DNA of 64,000 bases, taken from Saccharothrix syringae (lineage in GTDB: Bacteria; Actinomycetota; Actinomycetes; Mycobacteriales; Pseudonocardiaceae). The DNA lies in NCBI RefSeq assembly GCF_009498035.1, contig NZ_CP034550.1, positions 1,302,001 to 1,366,000 on the forward strand, written 5' to 3'. A model generated the notes under the pieces. That model worked only from the letters and a program-made list of their open reading frames with translations. It had not been told where the DNA came from and ran no database searches. Position 1 is the first letter of the stretch, and each line of letters begins with the position of its first letter. This document shows, piece after piece, positions 61,690-64,000 of the stretch. The position numbers and the translations under genes were made by a program.

Positions 61690-62285
61690 GGCAGCGGGTA
61701 GTCCTCCCAGCCGGCGGGCAGCACGGGCACCGGCCAGCCGGGGTCCGGTGCCCAGTCCGCCCACGCCGGGTCCCACCACGTGGCACCGGCGGTCAGCATG
61801 GCCTCGACGTCCTTGCCGGCGGCGCGGATCGCGTCGGCCTGCGCGGCGTCGTACTTGCCCTCGGCGACCTGCTGCTCGAACTCGTCGCGGTCCAGCTCCT
61901 CCCAGGGGCCGTCGACCGGGACCCAGTAGTCCAGCGCGTGGTCGAGGGTGTCGAAGCCGAGCGGGGTGCGGCGGAACGGGGCCTGGAGGTTGAGGTACCA
62001 GCCGGCGAACCGGCGCTGCTCGCCCTGCCAGTACAGGTCGACCGAGTAGGCGTCGCCGGGCCGGTGCAGCTGGAGCTTGCCGGTGCCGCGCCAGTGCGTC
62101 CGGCCGAGGGTCCGCCAGTGGTGCGGCCAGGGGTGCTCCGGGAACCCGAACACCGTGCCGGGCGCGGTGAACACCACCAGCAGCCCCGGCTCGTCGAGCA
62201 CGACCCGGGTCGGCGTCACCGACCACGGCCTGCCGTGCAGCACCTCGCGCCGCAGTGCCGTGTCCCCCGGTCGGAAGTGCCCCAT
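61686..62285 (-). CDS. DUF402-domain protein
   Basis: A 199-residue soluble protein of the DUF402 (FomD/UCP012524-like) group: FRPGDTALRREVLHGRPWSV, YLNLQAPFRRTPLGFDTLDH, LDYWVPVDGPWEELDRDEFE. Members are nucleotide-phosphate hydrolases or unknown. ATG at 62285. First gene of the run to YidC, overlapping the kinase-like gene by 4 bp. Confidence 0.85.
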   Translation of the reverse strand: MGHFRPGDTALRREVLHGRPWSVTPTRVVLDEPGLLVVFTAPGTVFGFPEHPWPHHWRTLGRTHWRGTGKLQLHRPGDAYSVDLYWQGEQRRFAGWYLNLQAPFRRTPLGFDTLDHALDYWVPVDGPWEELDRDEFEQQVAEGKYDAAQADAIRAAGKDVEAMLTAGATWWDPAWADWAPDPGWPVPVLPAGWEDYPLP

Positions 62286-62378
62286 GCCGCACAGCCTAGG
62301 CAACGGCCGGCCGGTCGGCGGCCGTGGTCGCCTCCCGGCACCGACCCTCCCGCCGGGAACAGGACCGGCCGAACCGGC

Positions 62379-62409
62379 GGGGGAGGCGGCTCTCCCGGCC
62401 GCCTCCCCC
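62379..62409 (-). terminator. Hairpin terminator of the GH20 gene
   Basis: A perfect 12-bp stem (62379-62390 with 62398-62409), 8 nt past the GH20 stop on the minus strand. Confidence 0.85.
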
Positions 62410-62416
62410 ACCCCCG

Positions 62417-64000
62417 TCAGCCGTTCCAGGGCACCTGCGGCGAGGCGTAGAAGTTGACGCCCATCACCCTCCACCGCTCGGCCTGCGCGGCCAGCCGCAC
62501 CTTGAACGACGCCCAGTCGTGCGTCGACCACGGCGACCAGCCCAGCTCGGCGATCGCGGGCAGGCGCGGGAACGCCATGAACTCCACGCCGGCCGAGTCG
62601 GTCAGGGTCTCGCTCCACAGCGGGGCCTCCACCCCGCGCACCGCCGACCCGGGCAGGCCCTCGACGTAGGCGCCGGGGTTCCAGTCGTAGGCGTCCTCGA
62701 CGTCGGTGTACCCGGCCCAGCTCAGCCCCAGCGGGGTGTTCGCGTCGTACTTCATGTCCAGGTACGCCTTGCTGGCGGGCGACAGCACGATCCCGTTGCC
62801 CCGCGCGGCGGCGGCGACCACGTCGGGCGCGGTGGTCCTGGTGCCCCAGAACTGCGCCACCGCCTCGGCAGGCGGGCCCGCCTTGACGAACTCGTGCCAG
62901 CCGGAGGCGACCTTGCCGTGCTTGGCGACCAGCGGCACGACCTTGTCGATGAACAGGTCGAAGTCCGGGTCGGTGGTGGCGTGGGCCTCGTCGCCGCCGA
63001 TGTGGATGTACCGGCCGGGGGTCAGGGCGGCGACCTCGCGCAGCACGTCGTCGACGAACTTGTAGGTGATGTCCTTGGTGATGCACAGCGAGCTGAAGCC
63101 GACGTCGATGCCGGTGTAGAGCGGCGGCGCGACGCCGTCGCAGTTCAGCTCCGGGTAGGAGGCGAGCGCGGCGTTGGTGTGGCCCGGCATGTCGATCTCC
63201 GGGATCACCGTGATGTGCCGGGCCGCCGCGTAGGCCACGAGGTCCCGGTACTGCTCCTGGGTGTAGTAACCGCCGGGGCCGCCGCCCACCTCGGTGCTGC
63301 CGCCGTGGGTGGCCAGCCTCGGCCAGCTCTTGATCTCCAGCCGCCAGCCCTGGTCGTCGGTCAGGTGCAGGTGCAGCCGGTTGACCTTGTAGAGGGCGAT
63401 CTGGTCGATGTACCGCTTGACCTCGTCGGGGCTGAAGAAGTGCCGGGCCACGTCGAGCATCGCGCCGCGGTGGGCGTAGCGCGGGTGGTCCAGCACCCGG
63501 CCGCCCGGCGCGGTGAACGGGCCCTGCTGCCGGGTCTTCGCCTCGACCTTGGCGGGCAGCAGCTGGCGGAAGGTCTGCACGCCCGCGAACAGGCCCGCGG
63601 CCGTGCGCGCCCGGACGACCACGCCGGCGCGGGTCACGTCGAGCTGGTAGCCCTCGTCGCCGACCTCCCGGGGTGCGCCGGTCAGCAGCAGCGCGATGCC
63701 CCGCGTGGACGCGCCGGGCACGACCGGCAGCCGGTAGCCCGTGGACGGGCGCAGCACGCCGGCCAGGAACTCACCGACCCGCCGGGCGTCGGCCGAGCCG
63801 GGCTGGGTGTGGATGCGGGTGTCCGCGCCGAGGGTGAAGGCCGCGCCGGGGCGCGGGGTGACCTCCACGGGAGCGGGCACGATGTGGCGCAAGGGGTTCT
63901 CCGGGGCTGCTTGTGCGGGTGCCGCCGCGCCGACCGAGCCCAGGAGCAGCAGGGCGGCGAGCGCCCGGCCGAGCCCGCGCCTCGCGGCGCCTTCCGATTT
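62417..64000 (-). CDS. Secreted beta-N-acetylhexosaminidase (GH20), 5' end outside the window
   Basis: A family-20 glycoside hydrolase that releases N-acetylglucosamine from chitin or related chains. The frame stays open to the window edge and there reads a signal sequence (RRGLGRALAALLLLGSVG then AAPAQAAPENP), so the start codon lies just beyond 64000. A TTG at 63892 is not used. Domain 2 (about 10-130 of the mature part), then the catalytic barrel with HLHLTDDQGWRLEIKSWP and the catalytic pair IHIGGDEAHATTDPD. The C-terminus is complete, followed by a terminator. Confidence 0.95.
   Translation of the reverse strand, partial: KSEGAARRGLGRALAALLLLGSVGAAAPAQAAPENPLRHIVPAPVEVTPRPGAAFTLGADTRIHTQPGSADARRVGEFLAGVLRPSTGYRLPVVPGASTRGIALLLTGAPREVGDEGYQLDVTRAGVVVRARTAAGLFAGVQTFRQLLPAKVEAKTRQQGPFTAPGGRVLDHPRYAHRGAMLDVARHFFSPDEVKRYIDQIALYKVNRLHLHLTDDQGWRLEIKSWPRLATHGGSTEVGGGPGGYYTQEQYRDLVAYAAARHITVIPEIDMPGHTNAALASYPELNCDGVAPPLYTGIDVGFSSLCITKDITYKFVDDVLREVAALTPGRYIHIGGDEAHATTDPDFDLFIDKVVPLVAKHGKVASGWHEFVKAGPPAEAVAQFWGTRTTAPDVVAAAARGNGIVLSPASKAYLDMKYDANTPLGLSWAGYTDVEDAYDWNPGAYVEGLPGSAVRGVEAPLWSETLTDSAGVEFMAFPRLPAIAELGWSPWSTHDWASFKVRLAAQAERWRVMGVNFYASPQVPWNG

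Overview
The window is about 73% GC. Translation starts are often GTG, and the gene content (SARP and NB-ARC/TPR regulators, PucR and LuxR regulators, an accessory SecDF, proline catabolism, GH16 and GH20 enzymes, SNF2/SWIM pair) fits a multicellular actinomycete. Small secreted peptides, a TTA codon in the SARP gene and intergenic hairpin repeats point to the Pseudonocardiales (Saccharothrix/Lentzea/Actinosynnema type). That placement is inference from gene content, not a search result.

Layout. 0.5-7 kb: a fused alpha-beta glycyl-tRNA synthetase, a tiny secreted peptide, an orphan sugar-binding lipoprotein, and an intact 948-bp IS element that landed inside a unit of a 22-bp intergenic repeat. 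6-9.5 kb: a membrane protein, a 110-residue protein ending in an RHIM-like amyloid motif, a cold-shock protein, a SnoaL-like protein and a decaying BNR/MoaD pair. 9.5-14.6 kb: SWIM and SNF2 proteins, a GlsB-type membrane protein and a Myb-like HTH protein with a GPD(V/L)(R/Q) tail. 14.6-18.1 kb: a candidate DNA-modification operon (m5C methyltransferase, Vsr, unknown protein, DUF2786). 19-26.6 kb: an NB-ARC/TPR protein with an N-terminal amyloid motif, a two-gene glycosyltransferase operon, a SARP-NB-ARC-TPR regulator with a TTA codon, then small peptide genes. 26.6-30.6 kb: tRNA-Lys, an L,D-transpeptidase, an ABC-F ATPase, tRNA-His and oligoribonuclease. 30.6-40.5 kb: MFS/GlxA-type regulator pair, two PH-domain proteins, a LuxR regulator with a nearby secreted peptide, acyl-CoA synthetase with a broken SDR, and a MarR/azoreductase pair. 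40.6-44.2 kb: TPR-membrane protein, secreted protein and SecDF. 44.2-54.9 kb: lactate 2-monooxygenase-type enzyme, toroid protein, AraC regulator, GH16 glucanase under a LacI-type box, a 306-bp hairpin repeat, an accessory family-A polymerase, a secreted beta-trefoil protein and a third P-loop/TPR protein. 54.9-59.1 kb: proline catabolism (PRODH, P5CDH, PucR). 59.1-64 kb: desaturase, YidC-like protein, small operon, and GH20 running off the window.

Two observations stand out. First, the NB-ARC/TPR protein at 19.24 kb carries near its N-terminus the same glycine/valine-rich motif that ends the 110-residue protein at 6.93 kb, the arrangement expected for amyloid-templated NLR signalling in bacteria. 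Second, a 22-bp-unit repeat occurs at two intergenic sites 44 kb apart; one copy folds into an arm-loop-arm hairpin of about 109 paired positions, and the other has been split by an IS with a 3-bp duplication that restores the unit exactly.

Recurring control features include TANNNT boxes 6-8 nt before start codons without a Shine-Dalgarno (probable leaderless genes) and long hairpin terminators. All functional calls come from reading motifs; no search or structure prediction was run.
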